Below, piece by piece: positions 11,095 through 23,779 of a stretch of 64,000 nt of DNA (position 1 is its first letter; every line of letters begins with the position of its first letter). Location: positions 3,224,001-3,288,000 of the forward strand of contig JAUCEF010000014.1 in assembly GCA_033558025.1 (NCBI GenBank), read 5' to 3'. The notes under the pieces were generated by a model. The model saw nothing but the letters and a program-made list of their open reading frames with translations. It did not search any database and was not told the DNA's origin. Made by a program: the position numbers and the translations under genes. This stretch comes from Phytophthora sp. 'mugwort'. Lineage: Eukaryota; Oomycota; Peronosporomycetes; Peronosporales; Peronosporaceae.

Positions 11095-11787
11095 GGGGCT
11101 GGCGGCCCGCCTAAAGGCGCCGACAGGCCAGTCTAGGACTGCGCACTGGTGTCGACCAAGTTCTTGGCCAACGACGGCTTCTTCCTGACCGTCTTTTCGC
11201 GAGCAAGAGCGCGATTGAGCTGGGCTACGGCTTCGAAGTGCTCTTCCTGGCTGTTGCGGCGATTGGTGCCTCGTGCTGACCGACCTGCTGCACAGCACGT
11301 TCATGTACTGAATAGCTTATCGGTCCGTCGCTAACGCTCCTTGTTCATTGGCAGCCCCATGCTGTTCTCTGGATTCAGACAAACATCGAGCTGGGCCGGG
11401 CGCTCTGCTGCATCTCGGGTGACGTCCTCGCTCAACGGCTCGTGCGTGGGAAGCAGGAGGAGCTGGTCCTGTGGCCGACAGTTCGACGTTCTTCTATGCT
11501 TGGACTTGGTCTACGGCGAGTGCGAGATCTCTCACAAGCTGGTGCAAATCGTCGCGCAGCTGTCGCACCCCGAGACGATGCTAATCTCCGCGTACGAAGC
11601 CCGCTTCGCAAGCCACCGCGGCGCCTCCTCCTACGAGCTGCTGGCTTCGCAGCACTTCAAGACCAAGCATGTGCCGTGCGAGCGGCTCGATGCCGTTCAT
11701 AGTACGGAGATCGGCGGCAAATTCCTGTACTCGGATCTGCGCCGTGAGGAGATCAACCTGATCAAGCACGCATGGATCGTTGATTAG
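11095..11787 (+). pseudogene. Methyltransferase-16-like (METTL21-type) remnant interrupted by Copia
   Basis: The last open stretch (11341-11787) contains FDVLLCLDLVYGEC and a C-terminal body typical of the Methyltransf_16 family (lysine protein methyltransferases). Upstream, in shifted frames, KSAIELGYG resembles the SAM-binding motif I (VLELGSG). Stops and shifts separate these parts, so the gene is dead here. The Copia target duplication GAGTG sits immediately upstream, and the sequence on the far side (about 4440-4567) may be the detached 5' part. Family assignment is by motif reading only. Confidence 0.6.
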
Positions 11788-12509
11788 ACGGACAACCCTT
11801 CATGCCGGCGCTGACAGTTCACGGGACATTAAGTTTGTGGCATGTGCGATCGACGGACCAGCCCGAGGAGATGCACGAAATTATGAGTGGTTAACCTGGT
11901 GCGGTCAAAGGAGAAGTCGGAGTTCGGCCTGGCGTTCGTGTCGAGCAAGCTGCTGCAAAACAACCAGCAGAATCTGATCTGGCTGTGCGGCTCACATTTG
12001 CTATGGGTTTTCAAAGCTCTGATTGCGGGAAAATGCTCGACACGATTGACTTCGAGGTGAGCCCGCCGCACTACCTGCGTACGAATTCCTTCAGCATTGC
12101 TCCTGTTCCATCGTCAAACGTGGCAGCAGATCAAGTTTGACATGCGGCGATAATTTGCAGTGGTTGACATGGGGCTTTGATATCTGCGCCGAAACGGCGT
12201 GGATAACGCGTTCGGGGACGTGGTTGGGAGCAAGCGGGCGTACACGATGGTCAGTGTGTCGGTTTTGGCAACAAGATGCACCCAAGTTACAATGATGGCT
12301 TGTCACCAGCATGATTGCAGTCTTAATGGCAGGAATTGTTGAGCGGTAGGTTTGTTAGTCCATGCTGTTAACTTTAGATGTTGCACACAGCGAGCGGCTA
12401 ATGAAAGAACAACAACAAAAACATTGCCATACATAGATGCAAACGGATAAGAACCTAAGGACAACAACATAAGCAAAGCCAATTCCACTTCGACGCGTCG
12501 AAATCCAAG
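11788..12509. other. Uncharacterised interval
   Basis: There is a short plus-strand coding-like patch around 11905-12050 (FGLAFVSSKLLQNN..) with stops, and no recognised family. The remainder shows no supported gene; the right part is probably flank of the hAT element that follows. Confidence 0.4.
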
Positions 12510-14700
12510 GAATGGCTGGCTTTGGATGCGCTAGATATAGTTGACGTTCCAGTTCTGAGCGATGCACACCAGCTTGCGGACCATTGAAGGAGATAGAGAT
12601 CATCGCTTGGCTGTCAAGGTGTTTCCACTTGTGGAAAATGCACGCTCCGGTGTAACACTTGTCGCCACCGCCCCCAGCCACTTCCTAACAAGTCGACTCA
12701 AGTTCGGATACTAGGAACCATTGATACACCACCACCACGAGAGGATCGTCTTTACTCTTCACAGTATTATGTCGCTCAGATAGAGCGTGAACTCATCCGC
12801 ACACGCGCTGCCCCAAATCGGTTTGCTGCTCGGGAATCTCATCAGGGCCAAACCTGTAGTCAACTATGAAGCTACGTGCTTCTTGAGGTGCTTGGACTTG
12901 GGTCCGTGCTACAACGCCGTGCCCATTTTCATCGCGCGACGGATTGTGTTCTCTAGCCAAATCAATCGCTGCTGGGACGAGAGCACCACATGCACTCTAT
13001 TTGTCCTCAGGGCTCAAGTGTGCCATCCGCTTGCCGACTCGAGGATGCATCCACACCAACTCGCTGCATTGCAGATCCGCGAAGCGATTGTCGAACAGCT
13101 TCAGGATAATTTTCCGACACTCGTTCATCATGATCTCAGTCTTATCAATGTACTGCTCCTCCCTGGCACGGCCACGAGAGGAGCAAACAAATCGGTTCGT
13201 GCCAAATGTCTTCTAGCCCCCGAAAGAGCTGAAAGTACCAGCGGCAGTGTGGGGTACTTCGGGCCACCAAGTGCATCAACCACAACAGCAAATGGGGCCA
13301 ATAGCATCGTTAGGCACTTAATCGTCAGCAAGTCTGCGGAGCTCGGTCGTTGTAGCTTGCCCGCCAACTCCTTAAACTCAACGCGGCCCTCACGGCTTTT
13401 CAAATACGCAAAGCAGCTCACGACACTTTGCTCAAGAATGATGAATTGCTGTAGCATCTCTCAGCAACTATTCCATGCCGTCTGGCAAATTAACTGAATG
13501 TGAAGAACTTCACTAGGCGAAACACCTTGAACTTTCACTTGCAGCGCGTTCAGACGATGCGGTCCTTTGGGTGACTTCCTGACGTAGCTAGCCAAAGTCC
13601 GATAGCGCTGAACCATTCCACGTATTGCATCTAGATCGCTGCGTTCAAGATCCAAAATGGTTGTGTCGATAAAAGCGTCCATCTCATCTACAGCAAGGTC
13701 GAGATCTTCTCCATGTTAATGCGGTTCTCCTTCAGTGGGTGCTCTTCTTCGTAGTGCTCTAAGATGGGCTCAGCATTTTCGTGGTCAACTTCCACTGCCA
13801 ATGCTGGTTTCTCCGAAGCACGTCTTTCTTGTTTTTCTTGATCAAAGCTCCGGCAACTACCAAGTGAAGCGTGTGTGCGATGCATGCCATATCGTCCACT
13901 TACATCATGGACGCAGCTCTGACAATATTTGATCCGCTGTCGCGCGGAAACTTAGAGCAGTAGACTTTGAGAAGCGCCCACTGTGCCATGATCTGATCCA
14001 ATGCAGTGGCGATAAGAAGAGCGTTGTGAATTCCAGGAAGGTCTCGAACGTCCAGCGTCCAGTTCCGGGACACAAACCGTCTGTCACATAATGAATAGTG
14101 AGAGAGAGATAACTATGGCCGTCACGGCCACTCTAGATATCACTAGTCAACGAATAGTAGACGCAAAATTGCGCGGTGTCCCCCTTGACCAGTCTGCGAT
14201 AATAAACAGCCAAAGCAGCAATATATATATTTTTTCGGAGTTGTGTGTGCTTGGTGAAATGCGGTCTAACTCATGCGGGATGAGATGAACAAAGTCCACA
14301 AAGCCCTCATCTTCCATAATAATCATCGGGCGGAAGTGACGAGCAACCCACTTGACAAGCGGCTTGTTCGCCTGCTGCTGTTCTTTCGTCGTGATTGTTC
14401 TGATTGGAATCTTTTTATATGTATCGACTGCATCTGTAACTTCGGTATCCAGGCGGCAAGCCACAAGGTTTTCTCCTCCAGGTAGACTTCCAGCTCGACA
14501 GGGTGCTTTGTTTCCATGTGCTTCCCCAGCTTGTGTTTCCCCACGCGAAATGTTTGGATAGTGCTGCAAAGCAGGCAAATAACCTTACCACCATGCTTGT
14601 TCGTGAGGTCAAGATCGACAACGTGCCAGAACTCGTCTCTCTTTTTTTGGTATCAGGCGAGCAAAGTTCTAAACGTCCTTCCTCTTTTGGCGGTTCATGT
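12510..14700 (-). pseudogene. hAT-family transposase pseudogene
   Basis: Read right to left: a BED-type zinc finger (around 14626-14500: ICLLCSTIQTF then HKLGKHMETKH, i.e. C-x2-C..H-x4-H), a helical linker (14450-14150), a catalytic-region fragment with DDMACIAHTLHLVVAG (around 13920-13850), FAVVVDALGGPKYPTLPL (around 13300), and a hATC dimerisation tail with PERAFSTSGNTLTAKRSS (around 12640-12560). The order and spacing fit a full-length hAT transposase, but there are at least six stops or frameshifts. The plus-strand ORF at 12787-13497 is antisense to it. Ends and the 8-bp duplication were not located. Confidence 0.85.
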
Positions 14701-15923
14701 TGTAGAGTCTTAGGCCCGTTTCTCGTATGGTTCTTGCTTCTAACGTACTCGTGTCAACTGACCGAGAACGCTCACGTAGCAGAGCAGGGTGCGTTAAACA
14801 AGCGAGCCGCTCTGGAACTGCCTGAGCCGATGGAGGGTGATCCCTGCTGACCGATCGGGCGAGTATGGAGCGGCAAGCTCAGGATTCTGCGGACCTTACG
14901 CATGGATTGGCTCTCGAGTGAGCATCTCCGTGCGCCGCGGCTTCCAGGCTGTTTGAGGAATCGATGAAACATTGAACTGGGATAGATTTTTGCCTGGGCG
15001 TTCGGGGAGGCTGCGGCGTAGCTGCCGCGCCATCAGTGTCGCTCTTCAGAGCGTGGTGTGGCTGACAATGATCTTCCATCTTGACGAATGCGGTTAGTTC
15101 AATGGGCTAGCGTTCGCTTTGATGGTAGCAATGTCTTTCTTTTACTATGCACGATAGTCTTTTCAAGTGAAAGATGTAAAGGAGGCGTTCAGTGGGGTTA
15201 GAGGGAGTTTGAAAGAGTTTCACCGTGAACACCCGGGTGTGGTGTAGAGAGGGTCTTCGCGGTGTGCTCACAGCTAAACGTTGACAGCACTATGTACTAC
15301 GGGGGAATAGCTTTTCGAGGAATTCGGTAGTTGGTCTGTGGCTAGGCCATCAGTGACGTTCTAATTCGGCACTTATCATACAAATGTATGGAGTTTCCAA
15401 AACATGTCGAATTAGGCGTTTATTTATCTTAGCTTCTGTGACGGGGCGCACAACACCTTGCGCACAGAAGTGTAACTTCCGGAGAGTATTCAAACTCTTA
15501 ATGAACGGCAGTTTTCACAAGCCCTGGTCTGAGGACTGTTACCAAAATAGGTAGATATAAGATTGAATTTATTTATAGGTGACCCCTTTTAATGCGTCTA
15601 CATACTAACTATTAGTCACCTATAAAGTACCCTAGATCGAGTGGCTCTGAGGTCTTCGTACCATATGTGCGGTATTGTGCTTTCTAGTCAAAATTTTCAT
15701 GGGCGGTTCTTTGAACGAACCAACCAAGCAATATACCAACTTGCATAATCACATACAACATTCATTTTGATAGTTTCCGGGCACCGCACGGCAACATCGC
15801 CAGCAACCAAGAACACGAGGAGACAGCATCGGCGATAGAACGAAGAACACAGTGCCGCAGTAGCTACAACCTGTACCACTCGACAGCAGCTCGACACTTC
15901 AAGATCCTACAGGTCAAGGCTCC
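14701..15923. other. Gene-free interval with small inverted repeats
   Basis: No supported gene is seen. The interval contains the fifth TTCCTCG-type motif (15301-15326, reverse), a short inverted pair CTAATTCGGC / GTCGAATTAG around 15361-15415, and a perfect 12-bp stem (15572-15583 with 15615-15626). Confidence 0.5.
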
Positions 15924-16975
15924 ATGGCAATGACACCGCCCTCAACATCGCCGGCGAATGTGCGTGTATCGCCGTATCCAATGCGCGTAAGAACGCCATA
16001 TTATACACCATCCCCAGCGTCTTCCACGCGCCAGACACCGAAGGAGGCCGACCACCAAGCTCGTGTCTCACGGAGGATTCACTACTGGCGTCCGATGATC
16101 GCCAACTGCAATTAATCGTGCGGCCGATGGTAAAAGCAATGTCGGAAACGAGATACATCGGCCAAGATGCTGGAGGACATTGTCACGTACGGTGCCACGT
16201 TCACAACCATCATGCATAAGTTATGCGAGGGATTCGAAGCGTACGTGAAAGGCGTAGCAACGAAGAGCGAAGTCACTTGATCCATTGAAAAGCTCAAGGA
16301 GACGGCGTGGAGCCACGTGATGCAGCTTAAATTTCATTGGCATCTTGTTCCGACCTCGAAGACGGATCAAGCTTGGAACCGATGGATTGTGTCGGTACGG
16401 GGAGAGACAGTGACCCTGATGATTTACGAGTATGTCATTGGTCCCAATGCTCGAGTCCACGATGAGTTTTTAAAAGCTCCCCCCCCACCCGGCCCGAACA
16501 CATTGACCGTACGGGGAAACGGATGAGTCGTCATCTCGCGGGGTGGTGGTGAGTCTGCGAGACGTTTGGGGCAGGACATATCAAGGAAGTACAGTAGTTT
16601 GGCGAATGTGGGCCAACGATATTACGCGCAATCTAGATCGGTCAACTTGGGATACTGCGATTCTGGAGCCCCCAACGGATCGTGTCGAACGCCTCCTTAA
16701 GGCCGCTGATTCGGAGGTCGAGTAGCACTTGGAAGGCCTCACACGATCTTCACACTTGGCGCTCGACGCTAAACGCGTCGCTCGCAGACAACAAGGAACT
16801 AAAGGAAAAATGTGAGGCGTTTGGACGGAGTTTAGAAAGCCAGAATCGTGCGTTACTATCCCCCAAAGAGGTAGTTAAGGGAATTCTGAAGGACATTCTA
16901 TTACCAGATCGACTATTTGTAGGCGATCCACTCGAAGGAGTTGTGAATGCACAAGACACTGAACACAAAGAGTAA
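15924..16975 (+). pseudogene. Unrecognised repeat-type ORF remnant
   Basis: An ATG at 15924 opens a Pro/Thr/Ser-rich N-terminus (MAMTPPSTSPANVRVSP). Coding-like pieces follow in changing frames: EDIVTYGATFTTIMHKLCEGF, VPTSKTDQAWNRWIVSVRG, MIYEYVIGPNARVHDEFLK, and a C-terminal piece at 16682-16975. At least four stops or shifts break it. The context and repeated frame breaks suggest a transposon-borne or multicopy gene, but I do not recognise the family. Confidence 0.4.
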
Positions 16976-17204
16976 GCAATTAGCAACATTGTTGCTATAG
17001 CTACGGCGATGGCACCGAACTCAAATGCATGATTACTCAGTAAAGAATTCAAGCTTAAGAGAAAAACGATAAAAAATCTAGCAGCTTCATGACTACAGAA
17101 TCAACGAGGGTGTAGATTGGAGCTATGCTTCAGGATCTCCAATTTGTCTCTAAAAAAAGCCGAAATTCTTGTCACTGTCCATCGCACGCAATGTGCCGCT
17201 CGTC

Positions 17205-18150
17205 AGGTCAGGTGCCATTCTCCTCTCCTTCGATAGCGGCCCGGTTGGGTCCAAATATCATTTTCCACCCACAATGGTGAAGCACACGTGCCATGTGGTA
17301 CTTCTCAAAGCGGCGAAATGTTTCAACAACAAACGGTAGCAGGTCGGGATTGCTGGACGCGATGTAGTGCCGCGAACGACTTTTGACGTAGCCGAAGAAG
17401 AACCTGATGGGATTGAAAAATGAGCAATAGGTCGGAAGGAAGATAGGAACGATGCCTAAACTACACAGGAAAATGGACAGTCGTGGGGTCCCTGTAGATA
17501 GATGCACCATCCAAAATCCACACCGAATGATATCCAGGGTACTGACGTATATTTCCTGCCGTCGAGTACGCGAAGTCACTGCAGCATTTGGCAAGCTCGA
17601 TACGGTCAAATACCGTTCGTGTCATAATAATAATAAAAAGTCAATGACACCATTGAATCCCATAAACGCCAAAGCCGACACTCTGGGCTTGCGTTGGAAT
17701 GCCGCGATTATCGAAAGACGCCTCGTCTAGAAAGACAAGGTTGGGGTGCGACCAATTAATGTTGCTCAGTCCTCTACGAAACGGAACACGTCTTGCTCCT
17801 TTATATGCATGGCCCGCCTCTCAAGAACTTTTCGTGTAAGGCCACACTCACGAATTAGACGCTAAACAGATGAGATAGAAATGCTGGTATGGTGTGCACG
17901 CTGGAAACCATCTTGAACTCCGTCCAAATAGGAAAGTGGTCACTCTGCAAGCAATCGCACAACCATTGCCGGTGTGCATCAGCAAATATCCTGCGGGTTC
18001 CATTCTGAGCTCGCTCATAGGTTATGGACTCTACGTACACGTTAATTCAATTGCGTATTGTCTGCACAGTCTTGTGGTAGATGTGCGCAAGCTCCTTACG
18101 GGAGTACCCGAGACAGTATAACCCATACAGGCAATGCTGTCTCGTGACAG
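17205..18150 (-). pseudogene. Tc1/mariner-type DDE transposase pseudogene
   Basis: Right to left: an HTH-like start (LGYSRKELAHIYHKTVQTIR, around 18110-18060), QWLCDCLQSDHFPIW, the first catalytic region LVFLDEASFDNRG (around 17740-17700), and a C-terminal block PIFLPTYCSFFNPIRFFFGYV (around 17460-17390), which is the third acidic site region of DDE_3 transposases. Frames change several times and stops are present. A run of ATT repeats around 17620-17640 interrupts the middle. Confidence 0.75.
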
Positions 18151-18559
18151 TCTCCTCCATTTGGTGCAGCAATGTAAGCTACGTAGAGCTGCTACATGTA
18201 CACAGCATGCGCTCACGTGATTTCACAGACCCCGCAACCATCAATTCGATCCACGCCTCTCAACAGAAGCAAGCAGAGCAGTCCTTTTGACTCGACTAAG
18301 AGTTTATGTATGTACGCGAACTCCAATGAGCTGTGGTGCGGTTGGCAGTTAGGCTGCTCACGATCGGAGGGCCCAGTGTGACTGGCCCAGAGCTGCTGGA
18401 GTTACTTGCCTTCCAATATCCTTGCGTTGCATTGCTTGCCTTCCGGAGCGATTGACCTGCAGAAATTTTGTCCAAAAATCAGGTACACTTGCTCGATTTT
18501 GTGGTGGTTTGCACAATAGGTCAGAAATTCCAAATTGTAGCGGGATCCACAATATTCAT

Positions 18560-18833
18560 CCGTGACGTCATTACCGTGACGTTGTAGCGAGGTTGGCTAT
18601 AGCACTTAGGTACACCATACTGAAGAGCGACTTGGCACCCCGTTACACCCCTACCCCACTTAGGTTCGGTTCACCGACCATCCAGGGCGTTTGAAAGGAA
18701 GTCGCCGCCTTTCGCTCTCCAAGTCGAATTACATCGACTTCGCTGCGCTTAGTTTCCGCAGCCGACTCATTTCCGTTTAAGCTCCGAGCACGTTCCCGTG
18801 CTCTCATCTTCTTGGCTCCACGCCAGTCTCAAG
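18560..18833. repeat. Candidate Gypsy LTR edge and leader
   Basis: Reverse complement at 18648 reads TGTAACGGGGTGCC directly after a G-rich tract (AAGTGGGGTAGGGG). This is the layout of polypurine tract plus LTR start for a minus-strand Gypsy element. The same TGTAACGGGGT start after a G-run occurs at 55741 on the plus strand. The other LTR ends were not resolved. Confidence 0.45.
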
Positions 18834-20700
18834 CATGGCCAAGACTCGGTGTGGTCGTGGTGCGAAAGCACCTGCTAAGCCTGTTGCTTCCAACCAGTAG
18901 GCAAATAGCCTAAGCGGTCTGGAAAAGACTCTGCTTCTAAGGGATCCCCCAAGGTGGCATTCAAGGTGACCCCAAAGGCGCCTGAGCCGCCTGCAGAGGA
19001 TCCTGAGCTCCTCGTGGACTACGCGGAGGACTCGGGCAAGTCTCCCGTGTCCTGGTGCGACAATGACATCCAAGACCAGCTCATCAAGGGGTCTGATGGT
19101 GACCCGAGGCAGTTCGATTCGCTTGGATCGCGTTCTCCGGGGCCTATCCAGCGTGGCGACGATGGTGACGACTTAAGATGCCTAACGTCAGGGGAGACCT
19201 GGATCACACAAGAAGTAGAAACCTCGCCCTCCGATCAGTAATGACGCTCGTTGAGGCGTCAGCCCGCGTCTAGGCTGCGAAGGCAGCAGCAGCCTCGGAT
19301 GCCACCGTAAGGGATGGGCGGCTTCCTGGTATCTACTCCGTGAAACGTTGAGAACCATCCGTTACACTGAGAGGGGCCTCTTTAGCTCTTCTTCCGACGA
19401 GGCGAAAGATGCCCAGGTGAGCCGAGAGATCTTTAACGCCCTCGAGGGGCAGCAGTCGGAATACCAGGCTGCTCTCAAAAAGGAGTACACGTCCCGACGA
19501 CGCAGTGGCCTGCGAAGCAGCCTTCTTTTCCTCGCCATGGAGGACCGCCTTACGCTCCTGTGTACTTCCCTCCAGAGGGGTCCCACGGAGCTGACGCATA
19601 CATGGATCAGCTCCAGCCGCCTCGCGTGTTTCTCGGCGGGCGCTCTTCTAGGGGCGTTTATGAGCGCCACTAGGTGACCAAGCAACCCCTGTTCTAACAG
19701 AACTTGTGTGCTGCTAGGCGCGTGCTCCTGGAATCGCACCATATTCCTTTTAAAGAGTTCACGAGCCGTCGAAAGAAGCCAGAGCTCCGGTCGGGACTTC
19801 GACCTGTGTGGGGCTACCCATCCGTAATCCCCCACACTGTGACTCTTTCCAGGAGGCCTATCCCGCGCTCTGAGTGTGGGCAGCTACGCGCTGCTCACAA
19901 GGACAACATAATGTTCTCCGGCGGGATTTCACCTTGGAGGACATCCTCGACCTCCGAGATCTCCGCATTGAGTTTGCCCATGTGGTAGGCAAACGGCAGC
20001 TCTCTCGAGAACAGCAGAAGCATTCTGCTTCTAGCGCTCATGATGAGCGCGGGTATGGTCTTGGTTCTACGACCACACCTCGTTCGGGAAAGAAAGCCCG
20101 AACTACTTACGAAGCCGTCGCCGATTCTGTTCCCAGATCGCGACAGCCTTCGGGCAATCAGCCTGGAGCCGTTTTATCGGATTTCCCAGGAGCCTCAGTC
20201 TTTGAGTACCCCCTCCACTTCACGGGGCTGGCGCTTCCCGTGAACGCGCCGCGCCTGGAGTACACGCTCCAGGTGGTAACGGGTCACCCAACACAGTCGA
20301 GAAGAGGCGGCGGGGTCCTCGTACGGGTGCGAGAATGAGGCACCGCCCCTACGGTCCGGCTCAGGACCTGATGTGCCGCCTTCGGCTCCTCCTCGAGCCG
20401 TTGAGGACTTCGCTCTCTGTCGCCGAGTCCTTGCGCTGGAGATTGCGCTTGACGTCGGTAAAGGCGGACGTGCGGCCGCCCAGGCCAGAACCGCTGGGAT
20501 CCTTGGGCCGGTCCGTCACGACTTGAGTCGTCTAGCAGACGACTTCTCGGTCCCTGAAGGTCGGGTCGACCGTCTGACCTCTGACGTGGCCGAGTCCTTC
20601 CGATATCTGGATGTCCTTTGGATGTCCGTGGACCGTATCCAGAGGGAAATGTACCTCCTTCGGGATCCTGCGGCCTGTGCCCTAGGCGGGAACGACTCCT
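18834..20700 (+). pseudogene. Gypsy gag remnant, plus strand
   Basis: It starts at ATG 18834 (MAKTRCGRGAKAPAKP) and hits an early stop. Pieces in several frames then continue: PEPPAEDPELLVDYAEDSG (18954 on), IFNALEGQQSEYQAALKKEY (around 19420-19490), a Pro/Ser-rich tail near 20040-20340, and helical fragments up to about 20700. The pattern resembles gag of Phytophthora Gypsy elements. No pol follows in this orientation; at about 20.7 kb it abuts the 3' end of a minus-strand Gypsy pol. Confidence 0.6.
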
Positions 20701-20719
20701 GCGTACTCCCAGTCCTACC

Positions 20720-23700
20720 GCTATGGCTCATACCCATCGTACGGAACCGGGATTCCTTCGAATGGATCCCCTCCCGCGGTCTCGCAAGGGTCCTGGCTTC
20801 TAACCACGGGCACCCTCAGGCGAAAGAGACGCAGCTGTGCGTCCAGGAGCCGACCTCGCTTCCGCGTGCGGCGCCGGCGGGGCTGCTGGGCCCTGCGGAT
20901 CATATACCGCTTCAAACGGCCCACGTAGAACGTCGGGTGGGTCGTCATCGACTTAGGCAGATCGATGGTGTATGCCGCACCATGTCAGGCCAGGACCGCG
21001 AAGGCTTCGATAAGGCGATGCATCAATTTGTTTCCCCGTACGGAGCTTAGCATGGCTAGTAGCAAGTTTCTACTGTATAGTAGGACTAAATCCCCCACCT
21101 TAAACACGTTTAAGTTTCCTCTTCCTTTCTTGTCAGAGTACTCCTTTGGTTTGTCCTGTGCCGCTGCCATGGCATCACGGACACGGCTGATTACATTCAG
21201 CCTGGTGTCTTTAAAAGACTCCACTGTTTCCGCAAGGAAACCGATCTCATATCCGAGACCAAAGCGCTTTCCGAGCCTCTCCCCGACTTAGAACTGAAGA
21301 CGGGGTGCTGCCTCGTACAATGAGCGGTACCCGTGGATAGCGTCAGCCATTCCGAAGAACGGGTATACCCGGTCGAGACGTGAACCGCATTGCTGAGTGC
21401 AATGTCAACTACGGGCAGGCGTTCTGACAAAGTGCGAGAATCCTCCGCACAGATGCTGCGTAGAGTGTCCTCAAGCACTGCGTTGACACGCTCCGTCTAC
21501 CCAGCCGTCTGAGGATGATCAGCAGGGGACATGTGCAGCCTCGTTCCAAGTAGTTGGACCAGCGTTCGCCAGAAGGCAGCGGTAAAACCGCGGGTCACGA
21601 TCGTGGACAATTGTCTCCGACAGACCATGATGGCAGAAAACGCCATCCAGGAACAGCTAAGCAGCCTGCTCTCCGGTCACTATGTGTTTGACCGGAGCAA
21701 GATGCACCATCTTGCTCAGACGGTATACGAACATTAAGATGCCGGTGTATCTGTGGCCGTCTGGTGGAACTCCAAAGATGAAGTCTAGACTCCTCGACTT
21801 CCAGCAGTCCGATGAAACGGGGAGGCTCTGCAAAGGAGCCGAGGCGTTCCCGGCGGGTTTCACCCGCTGACATGGTTCAGATGTCTTTCACGTACTGTGC
21901 GACACACTTGTACATGTGGGTCCAACAAAAGTACTGAGAGACTGATTGGAAGGTCTTCTTGCGGCCTAAGTGACCGCTGGACGGCGCATCATGCGCCTCC
22001 TGAAGTATGTCAAACTTTAAATCCTGGTCGTTTGGTACGACTACTCGTGGAGGTTCATGGGGCTCTACTCGATAGTAGAGCAGGCCATCGACCCACTCGT
22101 ATCGAGCCGGGTTCTCTGACGTGGCGTGAGCCACCCGGCTTACTTGCCAGCGGCCAGGAAACGCACCAGAGGTGCCAGGGTTTCGTCGCCGCGTATCTGA
22201 TCATATAGATCGGTCGTGGCACGACTGATGTGCGCCAGCGCATAGTCCGGCATGCATGAAAGCGCATCGGCAAGCACTTTGAGCTCGACGCGGAAGTTGC
22301 ATTCCTCGAAGAAGGACAACCACCACGCCATCCTTTGGGACAACTGGGGGAACTCGTCGCCGTCCGCAAAGATGCGTGGCCAGTATAGATCACAAGAGCA
22401 TGGAGTCCAGGCGGTGCACCGGAACTAGGCAAGGGCTTACTTCATGACAAGCAGCTCCTTGTCATAAACAGGATAGTTCCGTTCGGCAGCCATGAGCTGC
22501 CTGGACGGAAACGAGATCACTTGTTCACGTCCTACTATATCGTTCTGCAGCAATGCACATCCGATTGCATAATCGGATGCGTCGCAGACGACGCTGAACG
22601 GCTTCGTCAGTCCGGCAGTGCCAGGACGGGCGCCTTCTGAAGGCTTACCTTGACATTGTCAAAGGCTTTCCTGGTGCTCACGCTCCCAGTGCCAGTCGGT
22701 ATCTTTCTTCAGAAGTTCCGACAAGGATCTAGCCAGGCCCCCGTACCCTTCGCTGTACTTCTGGAGGTAGTTGGCTAAGCCCAGCCTCTTCCTCAGGTCC
22801 TCTGAGACCTCGGCGTTGGCCAAGCCGAAATGGCTTTGACCTTCTCTGGGTCGGTTCGAACGCCGCCATTGCTGACGAAGCAACCGAGAACTTTGATCTC
22901 TTGCGCCGCGAAGACACACTTGTCAATATTGGCATATAGCTTGTTCGCTCTCATGACCTCTAACGCTCGACGGAGGTGCTCCAAACGCACCTCAATAGCC
23001 CTCTTGCCTTCTTCGGCACGGCTATGGACGAATATGTCGTCGAAGTACGACAGTGCGTAAACACGCAGTGGTCTAAACAGGTGCGTGATCAGGCGATTGA
23101 ACGTCGCCGGGGTATTAGAAAGGCCCTGTGGCATCAGAAGCCACTCCGAGCGCATACCGCTCGGGGTGCTCACTGCGGTGAGCGGGATGTCGCTCTTAGG
23201 CATCAGGACCTCGTAGTACCCCTCCATCATATCCAGGGAGCTGTATAACTCGCACCCGGCCAAGTTGTTCAACAACACCTCCTCCCGCGGGATGGGCGTG
23301 TGACCAGCACCGCCGCGCTGTTCAGCTTATTGGAACCATGAACCCGATGCCACTTCTCGTTCGGCTTCCGAACGCAGAAGTTTGGCGTCGAATGCGGGGA
23401 TTTCAATTCCGGCACCATGTTTGCCTTGGACTCAGCGGCGAAGAAGGCATCAATGACCTCGCACTGCTCGCGAGGCAGTGGCCATTGTTTGGTTACACAG
23501 TACTTTGTGCCCAGCACGAGATCTATCTTGTGCCTGATCCCACGATCGGTGGGAGTTGGGATGGTGGGTCCTTCGACACCACGCCATCGAGCTTCTTCAT
23601 CAAAGGATACAAAGAACCCTTCGTTCTTGAGAATCGCAGAACCCAAGAGCGAAGCACGACTCAGCCCGGCCAACATGGTGGTGGGAGAACTCAGCAGCCA

Positions 23701-23750
23701 ACCCGAGTTCCCGCCAAGTTTGAGGCAGACCATCGAGTCTTAACTGAGGC
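20720..23750 (-). pseudogene. Ty3/Gypsy pol remnant, minus strand
   Basis: Right to left: RT (23733-22659) with KQWPLPREQCEVIDAFFAAE, LLMPQGLSNTPATFNRL and an intact YFDDIFVHSR box; RNase H (around 22660-22140); an H2C2-type integrase zinc-binding piece (22134-21877, APSSGHLGRKKTF); integrase core fragments (21863-21197, including DIALSNAVHVSTGY); and the terminal THPTFYVGRLKRY segment (around 20945-20900). At least four frame breaks are seen, so it is non-functional as read. RT/RNase H before integrase is the Gypsy order. Confidence 0.88.
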
Positions 23751-23779
23751 GGATCCGCTCCAGGGGTTGGTGGATGGAT

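Noticed and set aside
12787..13497. 236-aa plus-strand ORF
   Set aside because: Antisense to conserved hAT transposase segments on the minus strand (ALGGPKYPTLPL region).
20373..21050. 225-aa plus-strand ORF as an independent gene
   Set aside because: Its left part continues the decayed Gypsy gag and its right part is antisense to the Gypsy pol terminus; no family motifs of its own.
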